Made by a program: the position numbers and the translations under genes. A stretch of 64,000 bases of DNA from Parapedobacter koreensis (GTDB taxonomy: Bacteria; Bacteroidota; Bacteroidia; Sphingobacteriales; Sphingobacteriaceae), in contig NZ_FNZR01000001.1 of NCBI RefSeq assembly GCF_900109365.1, positions 744,001 to 808,000 of the forward strand. The letters run 5' to 3'. Shown one piece after another: positions 24,873 through 35,242 of the stretch (position 1 is its first letter; every line of letters begins with the position of its first letter). The notes beneath the pieces were generated by a model. It ran no database searches. It was given only the letters and a program-made list of their open reading frames with translations, and was not told the DNA's origin.

Positions 24873-25541
24873 ATGATGGAATTTGTTGTCACCGCAGACG
24901 GCTCCAAAACGCTCTATCACCCGGACGTTGGCGAGCACTACCACTCCCTGCACGGCGCCGTGCAGGAAAGCAAGCATGTTTTCCTGGGCATGGGATTACA
25001 GCACTTCCTCGCATTGCACAAACCGGAAGCCGTATCCGTATTGGAAATCGGCTTTGGCACCGGACTCAACTTTTTGCTAACGGCAGACTATTGTGCACTA
25101 AATGATGTGAAGCTGCATTATACCGGCATAGAGGCTTATCCATTGGCTACCACGATGGTCGCCCAAACCGGGTATGATGCGCACATAGGGGAAAGGACAT
25201 GGAGCTCCTTTTTATCGTGCTATTCCGATAGCCTATTACGGCCACAAACGGTAGCCGATGACTGCTTATTGGAGATCATCCACGCTGATGTATTGGAATT
25301 TAATACAGATAAACGATTTGACGTGCTGTACTTTGATGCATTTGCAGCTGTACATCAGCCGGAGATGTGGACAACGGAGACCTTGGCGTATGTATGCCAA
25401 TATTTGAAGCCCGGCGGTATATTTGTCACTTATGCCATCACTGGCCAGCTCAAACGTACAATGAGAGCCTTAGGCTTTGCTATTGAGAAAGTACCCGGAG
25501 CACCCGGAAAACGAGAGATGCTCAGGGCAACCAAGCTATAA
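24873..25541 (+). CDS. mnmD: tRNA mnm5s2U34 methyltransferase MnmD
   Basis: 222-residue SAM-dependent methyltransferase completing mnm5s2U at the tRNA wobble position. Motif I is VLEIGFGTGLNFLL and the active-site stretch is DVLYFDAFA followed by HQPEMWT. It is the stand-alone MnmD domain (N-terminal half of E. coli MnmC) without the FAD-dependent MnmC1 domain. ATG 24873 or 24876 is preferred over the upstream TTG at 24864. Confidence 0.92.
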   Translation: MMEFVVTADGSKTLYHPDVGEHYHSLHGAVQESKHVFLGMGLQHFLALHKPEAVSVLEIGFGTGLNFLLTADYCALNDVKLHYTGIEAYPLATTMVAQTGYDAHIGERTWSSFLSCYSDSLLRPQTVADDCLLEIIHADVLEFNTDKRFDVLYFDAFAAVHQPEMWTTETLAYVCQYLKPGGIFVTYAITGQLKRTMRALGFAIEKVPGAPGKREMLRATKL

Positions 25542-25546
25542 TGCCA

Positions 25547-26044
25547 TTAATGGTGATGCGAACCATCGGGGCCGTGTGAATGTCCGTGAGCCAACTCGTC
25601 TGCCGTAGCCTCCCGAACGGACAGTACTTCAATGGCAAAGTGAAGGTTTTGGCCGGCCATGGGATGATTGAGATCAACCACCACCACTTCCGGGCTCACT
25701 TCGGTCACTTTACCCCTGAATTGGTTACCCTGATTATCCTGCAATGGCAATACTTGGCCCACGGCAGGTATACCGCTTTCCTTGAACATATCGCTTGGCA
25801 ACGAAGCAATTGCTTGCTCATTGATTTCGCCATATGCATCCTCGGCAGCCAGTTCAAAATCCGTTATATCTCCTGCTGCCATCCCGGCTATATTTTCTTC
25901 GAATTTAGGCAACATCATGCCCACACCGTAAAGGAAATCCAACGGATTGTCTTTGCCAGCCTCCTCTACAAAAGTTTTCTTGCCCTCTTCAATGGTGTGG
26001 AGTTTGTAGGTCAGCGTCACCACGCTGTTGGGTACTATAGTCAT
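25547..26044 (-). CDS. FKBP-type peptidyl-prolyl isomerase, SlyD-like
   Basis: 165-residue cytoplasmic isomerase and chaperone. It has the FKBP core with the insert-in-flap arrangement of SlyD (PLDFLYGVGMMLPKFEE, then the DAYGEINEQA stretch) and a histidine-rich tail HGHSHGPDGSHHH, which in SlyD binds nickel or other metals. It converges with mnmD with a 5-bp gap and no terminator. Confidence 0.92.
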   Translation of the reverse strand: MTIVPNSVVTLTYKLHTIEEGKKTFVEEAGKDNPLDFLYGVGMMLPKFEENIAGMAAGDITDFELAAEDAYGEINEQAIASLPSDMFKESGIPAVGQVLPLQDNQGNQFRGKVTEVSPEVVVVDLNHPMAGQNLHFAIEVLSVREATADELAHGHSHGPDGSHHH

Positions 26045-26084
26045 CGTTTTTAAAAATTATGGACATGGCGCGCATGCCCGGTTA

Positions 26085-28091
26085 TCATTGTGTAATTAAT
26101 TCCAACAGTTCTTCCACCTGCGTCACGGGCAAACTACACGCTTTGTTACGGCATACATAGGCTCTCGTTGTACTGCCCACCCTCCCTGCTAACAATGGAA
26201 GTGTTTCTTTTGTTCCTCCCAATATGATTTTGTTTGGGATATAATGCCGTTCAAATGCCTTTCGCATGACCTTGTAATCAGGGCCGGTAAATACAATTTC
26301 CGAACACCCATAAACTTCTTCAAGCAACCGTATGGCCCAGTTGGAATAACCCGAACCATAAGCTGCCATTTGCGGCACCACATTGGCCAATACCTGTGAG
26401 CCAATTTCGACGTACCGTTGATTGTCAAAAATCAAGCCCAATCGATGAAGTTGCCGCACAATCGTAGAGGTGGAAGACGGGATCACATTGTCCATAATCT
26501 CTTGCTTACGGGCGATTAACTGCTCAGCGGCGGCCGAAGTATAATAAAACGCTGAGGCATCCTGATTGTAAAAATAGCTCAATACATATTCCATTAGCCG
26601 TTTTGCCTCATACAGCCAAGTCTCTTCAAAGGTCACCTCATATAAGGCCGTAAACGCATCGATACAACAAGCATAGTCATCAAGGAAACCTGTAATTAAT
26701 TTTCCGTTGGCCTCCGGTTGATGGAGTAGCCCTCCATCTTTGGCATATAAGTAGTGGCGGATGAATTGCGCATTTTCCAGCGCCACCCTTAAGTATTCTG
26801 GCACATCAAATACCCGGTAAGCATCCACAAAACCTTTGAGCATCAATGCATTCCAGGATGTCAAAAGCTTATCATCCAGTCCTGGACGCACACGGATGTC
26901 GCGATAGTCTAGCAGCCGTTGCTTGCCATGGGCTAAGTACTTAGCCCATTCTTCGGCAGAAAAGCCTGCATCATATGCCATTTTGTCCGCTTCGATATCA
27001 ATTTTCAACACATTGGTGTGTTCTTCCTCCCAATTGCCCGCTTCGGTAATGCCAAAATACTGCATAAATAAGTCGGCATCTGCACCCAGTATTTGTGCGA
27101 CTTCAGATCGATGAAACGTATAAAATTTTCCCTCTACCCCCTCGCTGTCGGCATCCAGGGCACAATAGAACCCTCCTTGGGGGCTTGTCATCTCACGGAG
27201 CACCCATTCCAAGGTCTCGGCTACCACCCGCTTATATTGATCAGTAGGGCGCTGTTGCCAAGCCTCTGCATATAGGCTGACCAACTGTGCATTGTCATAT
27301 AACATTTTCTCAAAGTGGGGAATGTGCCACTGCCCATCCACGGCGTAGCGGGCAAAACCTCCGCCCACATGATCATAAATACCTCCTGAGGCAATTTTCT
27401 GAAGGGTAAAGTGCACGTGTTCCAATACCTCGCTGTCTTTGGCCAACACGGCATAACGCAACAAAAACAGCCAATTATTGGGTAGAGGAAACTTGGGCAC
27501 CCGTTTGTAACCGCCTTCTTGATTATCAAAAAGGCGCTTCCACGGCGTGACGATAGCTGCTAAATCCTGCGGAGTATAAGTTTCAGGAATACGGCTAACG
27601 GGCAATTGTTCGCTCTGCTTGACACCCGTGGTCAACCGTTCGGCATAGTCGCGAGCTACTTCCGGTCTGTCTTGCCACATTCCAGCCAATTGCAGCAATA
27701 CATTCCGCCAGTCGTCCGGACGAAAATAGGTGCCTCCGTAAATCGGCCGACCATCCGGCAGGCAAATACAATTGAGCGGCCACCCACCTTGGTTGGTCAT
27801 CAATTGCACGGCTATCATGTAAATCTGATCGATATCTGGCCGTTCCTCGCGATCTACTTTGATAGACACGAAATGCGCATTCATCACTGCCGCTATCGCC
27901 TCATTTTCGAAACTCTCCCGCTCCATTACATGGCACCAATGACAGGCCGAATAGCCGATACTGACGAGGATAAGTTTATTTTCATCCTTTGCTTTACTGA
28001 GCGCTTCCGCTCCCCAAGGATACCACGCCACAGGATTGTGCTGATGTTGCCGAAGGTAAGGCGAGGTTTCATTATGGAGTTTATTGGGCAT
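26085..28091 (-). CDS. YyaL/SSP411-type thioredoxin-domain protein (DUF255)
   Basis: 668-residue cytoplasmic protein related to bacterial YyaL and eukaryotic spermatogenesis-associated protein 20. The N-terminal thioredoxin-like domain opens with [15 protein letters not shown] and carries CHWC (Cys50, Cys53). The rest is an (alpha/alpha)6 barrel resembling N-acyl-glucosamine epimerases ([23 protein letters not shown]). A start at 28133 would overlap the phosphatase gene by 23 bp; ATG 28091 leaves a 19-bp gap and matches homologues. Reaction unknown. Confidence 0.92.
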   Translation of the reverse strand: MPNKLHNETSPYLRQHQHNPVAWYPWGAEALSKAKDENKLILVSIGYSACHWCHVMERESFENEAIAAVMNAHFVSIKVDREERPDIDQIYMIAVQLMTNQGGWPLNCICLPDGRPIYGGTYFRPDDWRNVLLQLAGMWQDRPEVARDYAERLTTGVKQSEQLPVSRIPETYTPQDLAAIVTPWKRLFDNQEGGYKRVPKFPLPNNWLFLLRYAVLAKDSEVLEHVHFTLQKIASGGIYDHVGGGFARYAVDGQWHIPHFEKMLYDNAQLVSLYAEAWQQRPTDQYKRVVAETLEWVLREMTSPQGGFYCALDADSEGVEGKFYTFHRSEVAQILGADADLFMQYFGITEAGNWEEEHTNVLKIDIEADKMAYDAGFSAEEWAKYLAHGKQRLLDYRDIRVRPGLDDKLLTSWNALMLKGFVDAYRVFDVPEYLRVALENAQFIRHYLYAKDGGLLHQPEANGKLITGFLDDYACCIDAFTALYEVTFEETWLYEAKRLMEYVLSYFYNQDASAFYYTSAAAEQLIARKQEIMDNVIPSSTSTIVRQLHRLGLIFDNQRYVEIGSQVLANVVPQMAAYGSGYSNWAIRLLEEVYGCSEIVFTGPDYKVMRKAFERHYIPNKIILGGTKETLPLLAGRVGSTTRAYVCRNKACSLPVTQVEELLELITQ

Positions 28092-28110
28092 GTGGTGATA
28101 AAGGTAGCGT

Positions 28111-28596
28111 TTATGGGTATACAAACCAAGCATTGGTTCCCGTACCCGTGCTTACCGAGGCCCATTCATCCGTATCATCAAACCGGACATGCATGATACC
28201 GCAGGTGGGCAGGTTATAAATATTTTCGTTGGCCAAATAATTAACCAGCGAGGTAATACCGGGATTGTGTCCGAAAAGGGCCACACTATTGTATGCATCG
28301 TCCAATTCGTTGACAACTTCCAACAACGTGTCTGGCAATGCATCGTAGATACGCCCGTCGGTTTGAATATCATTCACGAATACCCCCAAATGTTCAGCAA
28401 ATATCTGTGCAGTGGTGATGGCTCGTTTCGCGGGGCTGCTGATAAGATGCTGGGGAAGGATGGCATAATTGGCCAATCGTTCCGCCATCTGGGGTGCGTT
28501 TCTAAATCCACGTGAATTAAGGGGCCGATCAAAGTCGCTGACGTCAAAGCTCCAATCTGACTTAGCGTGCCTAATGACAAATAAATGTTTAGCCAT
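28111..28596 (-). CDS. SixA-like histidine phosphatase
   Basis: 161-residue histidine-phosphatase-superfamily enzyme. The RHG-type motif VIRHAKSDW has His10 as phospho-acceptor, and the second catalytic His is in [12 protein letters not shown]. The short length and RHAK signature place it with SixA, which removes phosphate from phosphohistidine. GAGG about ten bases before ATG 28596 supports this start over 28629. It is just upstream of the YyaL-like gene on the same strand. Confidence 0.9.
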   Translation of the reverse strand: MAKHLFVIRHAKSDWSFDVSDFDRPLNSRGFRNAPQMAERLANYAILPQHLISSPAKRAITTAQIFAEHLGVFVNDIQTDGRIYDALPDTLLEVVNELDDAYNSVALFGHNPGITSLVNYLANENIYNLPTCGIMHVRFDDTDEWASVSTGTGTNAWFVYP

Positions 28597-28763
28597 AGTT
28601 ACCTCGCTTCTTACCTTTCTCTTTGGCAATAATCATGCCCCGTCGATGTCTAAATAGCTTATAACCTCACAAACTCTGGCAATAGTATACCGGATACGTC
28701 AAGTTGCTCACCAGAGCTTCTCCGACACAGCCTCTGGCACATATTTTGCAGCTTTAAAACTTC

Positions 28764-29561
28764 ATGTATCCCTCTTGTTCGCTCATCGTATCCACCTATA
28801 ATTGGCCGGAAGCATTGGATTTGTGCTTAACGAGTTTGTTAGCTCTACGCCCTATGCCTAATGAGATTATCATTGCTGATGACGGATCTAAAGAAGAAAC
28901 CCGTCTATTAATAAACCGATACCAAGCGATTTCTCCTATTCCAATCAAACACATCTGGCATCCTGACGACGGATTCAGGAAAACCATCATCCTCAATGCG
29001 GCCATACAGGAGGCACAGGGCGAATATATTATCCAAATCGACGGAGACATCATCGTTCATAACGCCTTTGTAAAGGATCACTTGGCGGCAGCGAAACGGG
29101 GACAGTTTATACGTGGAAGCCGGGCGATGATTGACAAAAGCACCTCATCGCTTATCCAGCAGAATAAACGTATTACGTTTAATTTTTTATCAAAGGGCAT
29201 CCTGCACCGCTTCAACGCTGTCCGGATGCCTTTTCTTTCCGGATTGATCAAAACCAATCCGCTTTCGCCCGCTGATGTGAAGGGCTGCAACATGGCTTTT
29301 TGGAAATCGGATTTCATATTGGTCAACGGCTATAACAACGACCTGACGGGATGGGGCCATGAGGATATCGAATTAGCGGCGAGATTTGTCAATAATGGCA
29401 TCAAAAAACGCCACTTAAAACTGGCGGCAATATGCTATCACATCCACCACGAACTGAACGCACGAACTTGGGAAAAGCAAAATAAAAACGTTTATGAGGA
29501 AGTTCTTGCACTCGGCATAAAGCGATGTATTAACGGATATAGCACGCAGACAACCGTATAA
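28764..29561 (+). CDS. Glycosyltransferase family 2
   Basis: 265-residue GT-A fold transferase. The nucleotide-binding start SLIVSTYNWPEALD, IIADDGS near 38 and DGD-type motif in IIQIDGDI near 98 are present. The C-terminal half has GYNNDLTGWGHEDIEL, the GT27-like galactosyl/N-acetylgalactosaminyl transferase pattern that provides the catalytic acid. It opens the glycan locus on the plus strand, followed after 15 bp by a GT10 remnant. Donor and acceptor unknown. Confidence 0.9.
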   Translation: MYPSCSLIVSTYNWPEALDLCLTSLLALRPMPNEIIIADDGSKEETRLLINRYQAISPIPIKHIWHPDDGFRKTIILNAAIQEAQGEYIIQIDGDIIVHNAFVKDHLAAAKRGQFIRGSRAMIDKSTSSLIQQNKRITFNFLSKGILHRFNAVRMPFLSGLIKTNPLSPADVKGCNMAFWKSDFILVNGYNNDLTGWGHEDIELAARFVNNGIKKRHLKLAAICYHIHHELNARTWEKQNKNVYEEVLALGIKRCINGYSTQTTV

Positions 29562-29576
29562 GGATATTCAGCCGCA

Positions 29577-29918
29577 ATGCATATCAAACGTTTTTTCCAA
29601 AAATTGGGATTGTACCGCCAGCCAGCTTTTTACCGGTATCAGCCGGATGAAAACCACATTGAGCTGCTTAATTTCTGGACGTCCCAAAAACGCGATGAGA
29701 TATGGTTGTATCAATTTATCCGGCAGCATTTTTCTCATTATCTTTCCGCTGAAAGAACACTTTTGTTAAGCTCGGTGTTTGGCCCAAGAAAAGCGATAAA
29801 CGCCAGTCGGAGCAGCATTAAAATCTTCTATAGGGGAGAGAACAGACCAACTGCTGCGGAATACATCGCGCATCGCATTGACTCATTGCGGCAACGGCTT
29901 AATCAACTTTTGTCATAA
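29577..29918 (+). pseudogene. Truncated GT10-like fucosyltransferase fragment
   Basis: Encodes 113 residues. The first ~90 look like the N-terminal half of alpha-1,3/4-fucosyltransferases: a FW segment near 30, a hydrophobic SSVFGPRKAI near 66-75 and KIFYRGENRPTA near 82-93, close to the FGsxRKI...vFYTGEN pattern of GT10 enzymes. The expected catalytic C-terminal domain is absent; the frame ends with an unrelated helix and overlaps the convergent GT2 stop by six bases. It is either a decayed gene or a small protein that arose from one. The GT10 relation is my reading of motifs and should be tested. Confidence 0.5.
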
Positions 29919-31028
29919 AAACACCCCATAGATAAACAACGCGTATAGCACCCACTTTACAATTTTATAGGTATTGAATTGGAAAAACCCATTTCCATGC
30001 TTCCGGCCCTTATATTCAAATCGGGCACCAATCCCCGCAAAGCGAAACCGAGCGATATTGCCCCAGAGCAGTCCCGTTTCATAAGCCAGCTTGAGGCGCA
30101 CCACGTAATAGGCGACAGCGGCACTCAATGGTGCTTTGCGCTTAGCGGCCTGAAAAAGCGTTGCTATGACCTCCACCAAGCCAAACCCAATAAACAGCTG
30201 GCCCCACGATCCCAGGTATACGGGCGCAATGAAGATCACAATGGGAAATGCCAGCAACATTAAAAAGAGCGCCTCAGGCGTATTCGGAAAATCGTAGTAT
30301 GTATATTTTGGGAGGAATTGCCCAAGATAACTATTGCCCACGCCGTAACGGAAAGACCGCTTGAATGATGGCCGTCCTTCATTCCACCACGGATGGTACA
30401 CGACAGCCTCCTTTAATGTCTTATAATCTTTCCCTCCATTACTATCCCGTACATTTAGAAAGAAGTCCACATCTTCTCCGCCGCCGGATTTTGGGTAATC
30501 TGTAGAGAATCTAATTGCACCGACGGCTTCCCGTTTGACCATCGTATTGGCCGTGGCTCCCCAAGCGAAAGATTCCGCTTCTTCGGCTATACCGAATATC
30601 ATCATGGAGCCATTGATGATCAGTGCCCGGGCAAACGCCGTGGGTGGCGGGGGCAACTTTACCAAGCCGATAAACCCGATTTCATCTGGCCATTTTGTTA
30701 TCGCGTGCACGTAATTGTGCAGAAGCCGCTCATCGGCTTTGATATCGTCATCCAAAAATAAAATCCATTCGCCGCTCCCTGCCTCCAGCCCTTTGTTCCG
30801 GCTGGTGGAAGCCCCGAGATTTACAGGATTGATGAGCAGCGTAATATCTCCCGATGCGGCCAATCGGGCAATTTCTTCATCGACAATAACGTTGGGATTA
30901 TCCACCACGATGTAATACTTGAACACCCATTTCTCCGGTTTCGATAAGCGGATAATGCGTAAAATATAATCCTTCTCCAGTCGGTAAGACGGAATGACGA
31001 TATCAATGCTATGTGTAATGTCGGGCAT
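29913..31028 (-). CDS. Glycosyltransferase family 2, membrane-associated
   Basis: 371-residue GT-A transferase. IDIVIPSYRLEKDY is at the N-terminus and the metal-binding LFLDDDI near 90. Two hydrophobic segments (about 245-290) suggest membrane attachment. Basic residues follow at the C-terminus together with a final hydrophobic helix. ATG 31028 is used since the frame upstream begins with TTG at 31043. It is the last gene of the minus-strand block starting at 35115. Confidence 0.88.
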   Translation of the reverse strand: MPDITHSIDIVIPSYRLEKDYILRIIRLSKPEKWVFKYYIVVDNPNVIVDEEIARLAASGDITLLINPVNLGASTSRNKGLEAGSGEWILFLDDDIKADERLLHNYVHAITKWPDEIGFIGLVKLPPPPTAFARALIINGSMMIFGIAEEAESFAWGATANTMVKREAVGAIRFSTDYPKSGGGEDVDFFLNVRDSNGGKDYKTLKEAVVYHPWWNEGRPSFKRSFRYGVGNSYLGQFLPKYTYYDFPNTPEALFLMLLAFPIVIFIAPVYLGSWGQLFIGFGLVEVIATLFQAAKRKAPLSAAVAYYVVRLKLAYETGLLWGNIARFRFAGIGARFEYKGRKHGNGFFQFNTYKIVKWVLYALFIYGVFL

Positions 31029-31054
31029 ATATGAGACAAGCAATTTATGATCAA

Positions 31055-32068
31055 TTAGAGCAACTTGGCATGTTTTAAAATAGCGGTGACGATCTTTGGA
31101 ACGGGTAGGTGATATAACCGGTATAGGCTGGACATCGCTCCGATATAATTGATGGTATTGACCATCTTGGCGGGGCTGCCCGTCAACAAGGCGGAGAGGT
31201 AGCGCTTTGCTGATTTAAACGCAAATCGTCTTGGTCGATGAAGTTGGGAGTTTACCACTTCGGCGTATTCGGGAAGGACTTCTGCGATACTTGTATGGAA
31301 AGCCAGGTTGCTCCCGTATGACAATCGTTTGATATACGTCATATCGGCCCGTTTGCCGGGGATAACATGGACTACCTGCAACCGGGGTGAATGACCCGCA
31401 GCATACCCCAACGCGATGCAGGTCATGACCATTTGCAGATCTTCTCCGCTAGCCAACGATACACCATTTCTCCCCGTGGCGGTGAGCTTGCCTGCATTAA
31501 ACCATTCCATGAATTTCGCCAATACATTAGCTTTTATACACAAACCTGTGCCAAAAGGATAGCATGCCTGCCATTGACGGAGACAGGCAAACGCCGTATA
31601 GTTTTCCCGTTTGCCTTGTAACGCGCCATACGCTACTTCCTTTATCCGTGAATCTATACCATCTACGAAATCAACGGGTACAGTGCCTGGTCCCCAAGCA
31701 GCGACAGCAGGGTATCGTTGATTTAGTGCGTGTATTTCAATGAGGTAATCCGATTGTGGCTCATTATCGTCATCGAAAAACACTAGGTATTCGCCTTTCG
31801 CTTGCGAAATGCCGACAATCCGTGCATAGACCAGCCCTTGCTGCTCGGCTACAATGATTTTCGAATCGGGCTTTGTATTCAAGAAATCCTGCACAAAAAG
31901 ACGGTTGGCCAATGGCGGATTGCTATTGTTGTCTACCAACAGCACTTCACTCCCGAATCCATGGTGCGCAAGTCGACTGACTGCATTCAGGCATCGTTGC
32001 AGCAACCGATCGTCAGGATTGTAGCTGCAAATAACAATCGTAAAGTAAACCTCGGAAACTACTTTCAT
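31055..32068 (-). CDS. Glycosyltransferase family 2
   Basis: 337-residue GT-A transferase with TIVICSYNPDDRLL near 10, VLLVDNNS near 44 and the DxD-type FFDDDNEPQ near 97; GEDLQM near 206 is the likely acidic catalytic region. Its end lacks clear TM segments. It is separated by 19 bp from the upstream GT2 gene and by 26 bp from the downstream one. Sugar specificity cannot be read. Confidence 0.88.
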   Translation of the reverse strand: MKVVSEVYFTIVICSYNPDDRLLQRCLNAVSRLAHHGFGSEVLLVDNNSNPPLANRLFVQDFLNTKPDSKIIVAEQQGLVYARIVGISQAKGEYLVFFDDDNEPQSDYLIEIHALNQRYPAVAAWGPGTVPVDFVDGIDSRIKEVAYGALQGKRENYTAFACLRQWQACYPFGTGLCIKANVLAKFMEWFNAGKLTATGRNGVSLASGEDLQMVMTCIALGYAAGHSPRLQVVHVIPGKRADMTYIKRLSYGSNLAFHTSIAEVLPEYAEVVNSQLHRPRRFAFKSAKRYLSALLTGSPAKMVNTINYIGAMSSLYRLYHLPVPKIVTAILKHAKLL

Positions 32069-32087
32069 CTTAATTATTTTCGACCCT

Positions 32088-33095
32088 TTACCGCTCCATC
32101 CAAAATGTCTGCTTAAACGTCTTGCGGAACATCTTGAAGGTCATTAATCGCCACGAAAACAAAGGTGACGCAAATACCACGAAAAATGCCCTACGCTTGG
32201 CTTTTTCGCGAATCTTTTCATACCAAAGTTCAAAAATAAATTTCTTAAAAGATGCCTTGGGATATTTTCTCATTTTGTCGTTTGCATACCAAATGGCATT
32301 GAGGAGCTTGTAATAATCACCGATATCAAAAGCAGTGGAATCTCCTCCCAAACGCAGGCTATGGTGTACAGCCACCTCCTGATCATCACCTGGCAATCCT
32401 ATAGCCCTTTGCATCCTCGCCAAGAGCTGATATTCGGCTTCCCGATACCGATTTGAGTCTTGGATGGTCGAATTGGCACCGTGTATCCGGTACAAAACCA
32501 ACACATCGTTTACATTTCCCAATACAAACCGGCCATTAAGCTGAATAGCCATTTCGTAATCTTCTGAAAACCCCTCATAATAACCCGAAGAAGCGCGCAA
32601 TGCTTCCATACGGAACATCACCGATGAATTGATAAACGTGTTGTGGAAAAACAACCGTGCGCTGATTTCGGCCGGATCGGTCGGCATCAGGTAAACTTTC
32701 CCTGTCGCTATGCCCGCCGCATCGATAAGGCGAGCGTGCGAACCGCACATAGCCATTTCTGGATGCCGTTGAAAATACTCGATTTGGTTTTGCAACCGGT
32801 GCGGAAGGGCGATATCATCGGCGTCCAATAGTGCCATGAATTCGCCACGGGCTTCTGCGATACCACGGTTTCTTGTAAACGAAATCCCCTTATTTGTCAC
32901 ATTCCTTAGGTAGCGAATACGGGGATCATCAAACGATTGGATGATTGCCGCACTACCGTCCTTAGAACCATCATCAATCAATAACAATTCAAAATTTACA
33001 TACGTTTGGCTCAATACGCTCCGTATGGTCTCGCTGATATACCGTTCGGCGTTATACACCGGCACAAAAACAGTAACGAGTGGCAAGACATTCAT
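32088..33095 (-). CDS. Glycosyltransferase family 2
   Basis: 335-residue GT-A transferase: VTVFVPVYNAERYI near 7-20, LLIDDGSKDGSA near 37 and ALLDADDIALP near 88, the classic GT2 pattern of surface polysaccharide enzymes. ATG 33095 overlaps the TGA of the fucosyltransferase (ATGA 33092-33095), so it is translationally coupled; the longer frame from 33155 would run 60 bp into that gene. Confidence 0.9.
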   Translation of the reverse strand: MNVLPLVTVFVPVYNAERYISETIRSVLSQTYVNFELLLIDDGSKDGSAAIIQSFDDPRIRYLRNVTNKGISFTRNRGIAEARGEFMALLDADDIALPHRLQNQIEYFQRHPEMAMCGSHARLIDAAGIATGKVYLMPTDPAEISARLFFHNTFINSSVMFRMEALRASSGYYEGFSEDYEMAIQLNGRFVLGNVNDVLVLYRIHGANSTIQDSNRYREAEYQLLARMQRAIGLPGDDQEVAVHHSLRLGGDSTAFDIGDYYKLLNAIWYANDKMRKYPKASFKKFIFELWYEKIREKAKRRAFFVVFASPLFSWRLMTFKMFRKTFKQTFWMER

Positions 33096-33949
33096 AATCT
33101 GATGAAATTTGGAAGGATAATACCATCTAATCCCACTGATGCATCGTTTACCCACCGGGACGGGCTAATGACAATTTTGGACGGCGACATATTGAACCAC
33201 GCCCCCCACCAACTAAAACTGCTATTTGCGATGATGTGGTGCTTGCAATGCGCTATTAGTTGCATATCGCGAAAATTGTTGTGCGTGTCGTTCCAGTCCA
33301 CAAACAGGGCATGGTGTGCCGCAAACGTCTTTTTACACCAGTCGATATCATTTGAGAAAAAAATGAATTCGGGGTTGTGCAGCTCCAGTTCCATATAATC
33401 AATGGCCCGCTTATAATATACCGTATCACAAATACCGCCCAGTAACGGATCTCCGATATAATCTCCTCTTCTGATATGGACAGATACGGTGTTCCGGCCT
33501 TTCATCCACGTCAACAGCTTTTCATGATGTTCATCATCGAAAGGTGGAAAAATAAGCCTGCGGCGCAGTTCATCCTCCACAGGCCGGATGTAGTTAATGT
33601 GCTGCCAATACCCCCAATAGTAGCGCTTTGCTTTTTCACGGAAAATCGATTCGTCAAAGCTGAACAGCTGCCTCTCTTCCCAATAACTATGTTTTGTGCC
33701 ACACACCTGCCTAAGCTTTCGCCACAACCATTGCCGATCCACAGGTAGATAAAGCTTACGCTCAAAATCATTGATTTGAGGAAGTTTGATTCCGAACACT
33801 CTTTCTAACTCAAACCCCTGATGTAAGGTATAGCTGTCATACCCCGCTAAATCGGCTTTCGTGTTCCCAAATGTCTTTTGCAGTGCCAAATAGAAAGCAT
33901 ACTGAAAAAGTTGATTACCTAATCCTCCTAAAAATTTGACAATCGTCAT
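33092..33949 (-). CDS. Alpha-1,2-fucosyltransferase, GT11
   Basis: 285-residue GDP-fucose-dependent transferase. Motif I HIRRGDY (about 160) binds the donor phosphate, the N-terminus KFLGGLGNQLFQYAF is characteristic, and NSSFSWWGAWF near 248 is the third conserved block. It adds alpha-1,2-fucose to galactose in surface glycans. It is coupled by ATGA overlaps to both neighbours. Its presence shows that this locus builds a fucosylated glycan. Confidence 0.95.
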   Translation of the reverse strand: MTIVKFLGGLGNQLFQYAFYLALQKTFGNTKADLAGYDSYTLHQGFELERVFGIKLPQINDFERKLYLPVDRQWLWRKLRQVCGTKHSYWEERQLFSFDESIFREKAKRYYWGYWQHINYIRPVEDELRRRLIFPPFDDEHHEKLLTWMKGRNTVSVHIRRGDYIGDPLLGGICDTVYYKRAIDYMELELHNPEFIFFSNDIDWCKKTFAAHHALFVDWNDTHNNFRDMQLIAHCKHHIIANSSFSWWGAWFNMSPSKIVISPSRWVNDASVGLDGIILPNFIRL

Positions 33950-35115
33950 GCGCCCTTATTTAACAACAGGTTTCGGTATTCGGTTTCAAACCGCTCTTCA
34001 CTGAACTGTTCGCCGACCATCTCCCGGCAACGCGACGAATATGATGTCCACACGAATGGATTTACCTGTAAATAACTGATTTTTGCAATAAAATCATCAA
34101 TAATTTTGTCGTCTGGCTGGCGGCCGTCAACGGTATACCCCGTCTCCAGCGACGGAGAAATATAATAGGGAATTTCTCCCACATCGGTAGCTATTGGCAC
34201 CACGCCCTGCGACATGGCTTCCTGTAATACCAGCGGAAAACCCTCAAAAGAAGAAGTAATAATGATAATATGGGCCTGCCGGTACTGCTCAACCAGCCTT
34301 TCGGTATCGCGAATCTCACCTTCAAAGCTGACGTAAGGTGTGTAGTGGTTCCAATTTCTCACAAATTTGCCTATTGCAACAAATCGGGCATCTATTCCTT
34401 TTCCAACACACATTTCTGCAATCCGGAAGAAAAGCTCAGGCCTTTTTTCCTCGGAATCGCGTCCAACGAAAATTACGCGTAAAGAACCTGTCAATTCTTT
34501 CTTCAGCAAAGAAACCGCTATACCGGTCTTATTAGGAATAATCGTAAAACGCGCTAACAACGCCGCTGGAACGCCATGGCTCGCATAGATAGCCTTAAAG
34601 GTTTCTAAGGTATTGGGGCCCAAAACTACCCGTTGGTTTATTCGGTGCACATAGGGTAAGCTATACGTTTCGCACCATTCTTGCTTGGGTGTAATGGAAT
34701 GCGTGAGATCGATTACACGGACATGCGAACGTAAATGGGGCAGCAAATCGTAAAAGAAAAGATTGTTGCTACCAAATACGACAGCACTCGGCTGTTTATT
34801 GATCGCATCGGCGACAAGCTTGATCATTTTTTGTTTGAATGAAGCTTTCGTACCCCAACGTCTGAGATAGATAAGTTGTGCATATCGGGCAAATAATCTC
34901 CTAAATCCAACATGCCTTTGCGGTGTAGTAATAATGCAGACCGGCTGCCTATTTTTCACTAAGGCCATGATTTCTGCATGGACGCGTTCTGAACCCCCGA
35001 CCTGCCAGGAAGGAAAGATAAAAAACAGGGTCGATCGTACTTCATGGACTGAATTGCGTATACTTCGATAGTGCCACAATGATAAGATTGTTTCGATTGC
35101 TTTCCGTAACTTCAT
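33946..35115 (-). CDS. Glycosyltransferase family 4
   Basis: 389-residue GT-B transferase. The C-terminal donor domain contains VGRDSEEKRPELFF and the EX7E-type region SFEGFPLVLQEAMSQG. The N-terminal domain has the glycine-containing VGGSERVHAEI loop. It is the first gene of the minus-strand block 35115-29913 and overlaps the fucosyltransferase by ATGA. It diverges from the plus-strand glycosyltransferase at 35243. Confidence 0.9.
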   Translation of the reverse strand: MKLRKAIETILSLWHYRSIRNSVHEVRSTLFFIFPSWQVGGSERVHAEIMALVKNRQPVCIITTPQRHVGFRRLFARYAQLIYLRRWGTKASFKQKMIKLVADAINKQPSAVVFGSNNLFFYDLLPHLRSHVRVIDLTHSITPKQEWCETYSLPYVHRINQRVVLGPNTLETFKAIYASHGVPAALLARFTIIPNKTGIAVSLLKKELTGSLRVIFVGRDSEEKRPELFFRIAEMCVGKGIDARFVAIGKFVRNWNHYTPYVSFEGEIRDTERLVEQYRQAHIIIITSSFEGFPLVLQEAMSQGVVPIATDVGEIPYYISPSLETGYTVDGRQPDDKIIDDFIAKISYLQVNPFVWTSYSSRCREMVGEQFSEERFETEYRNLLLNKGA

Positions 35116-35242
35116 TCCGTTTACTTCTTCATACCATTTGTCATCATAAACGGCAAAACTACTTGATTCGATACAAGCTTGCTACTAAACTACCGGATAC
35201 ACGTGCTATTATTTGTAACTTTACGACGAATAAACAGCTTAT

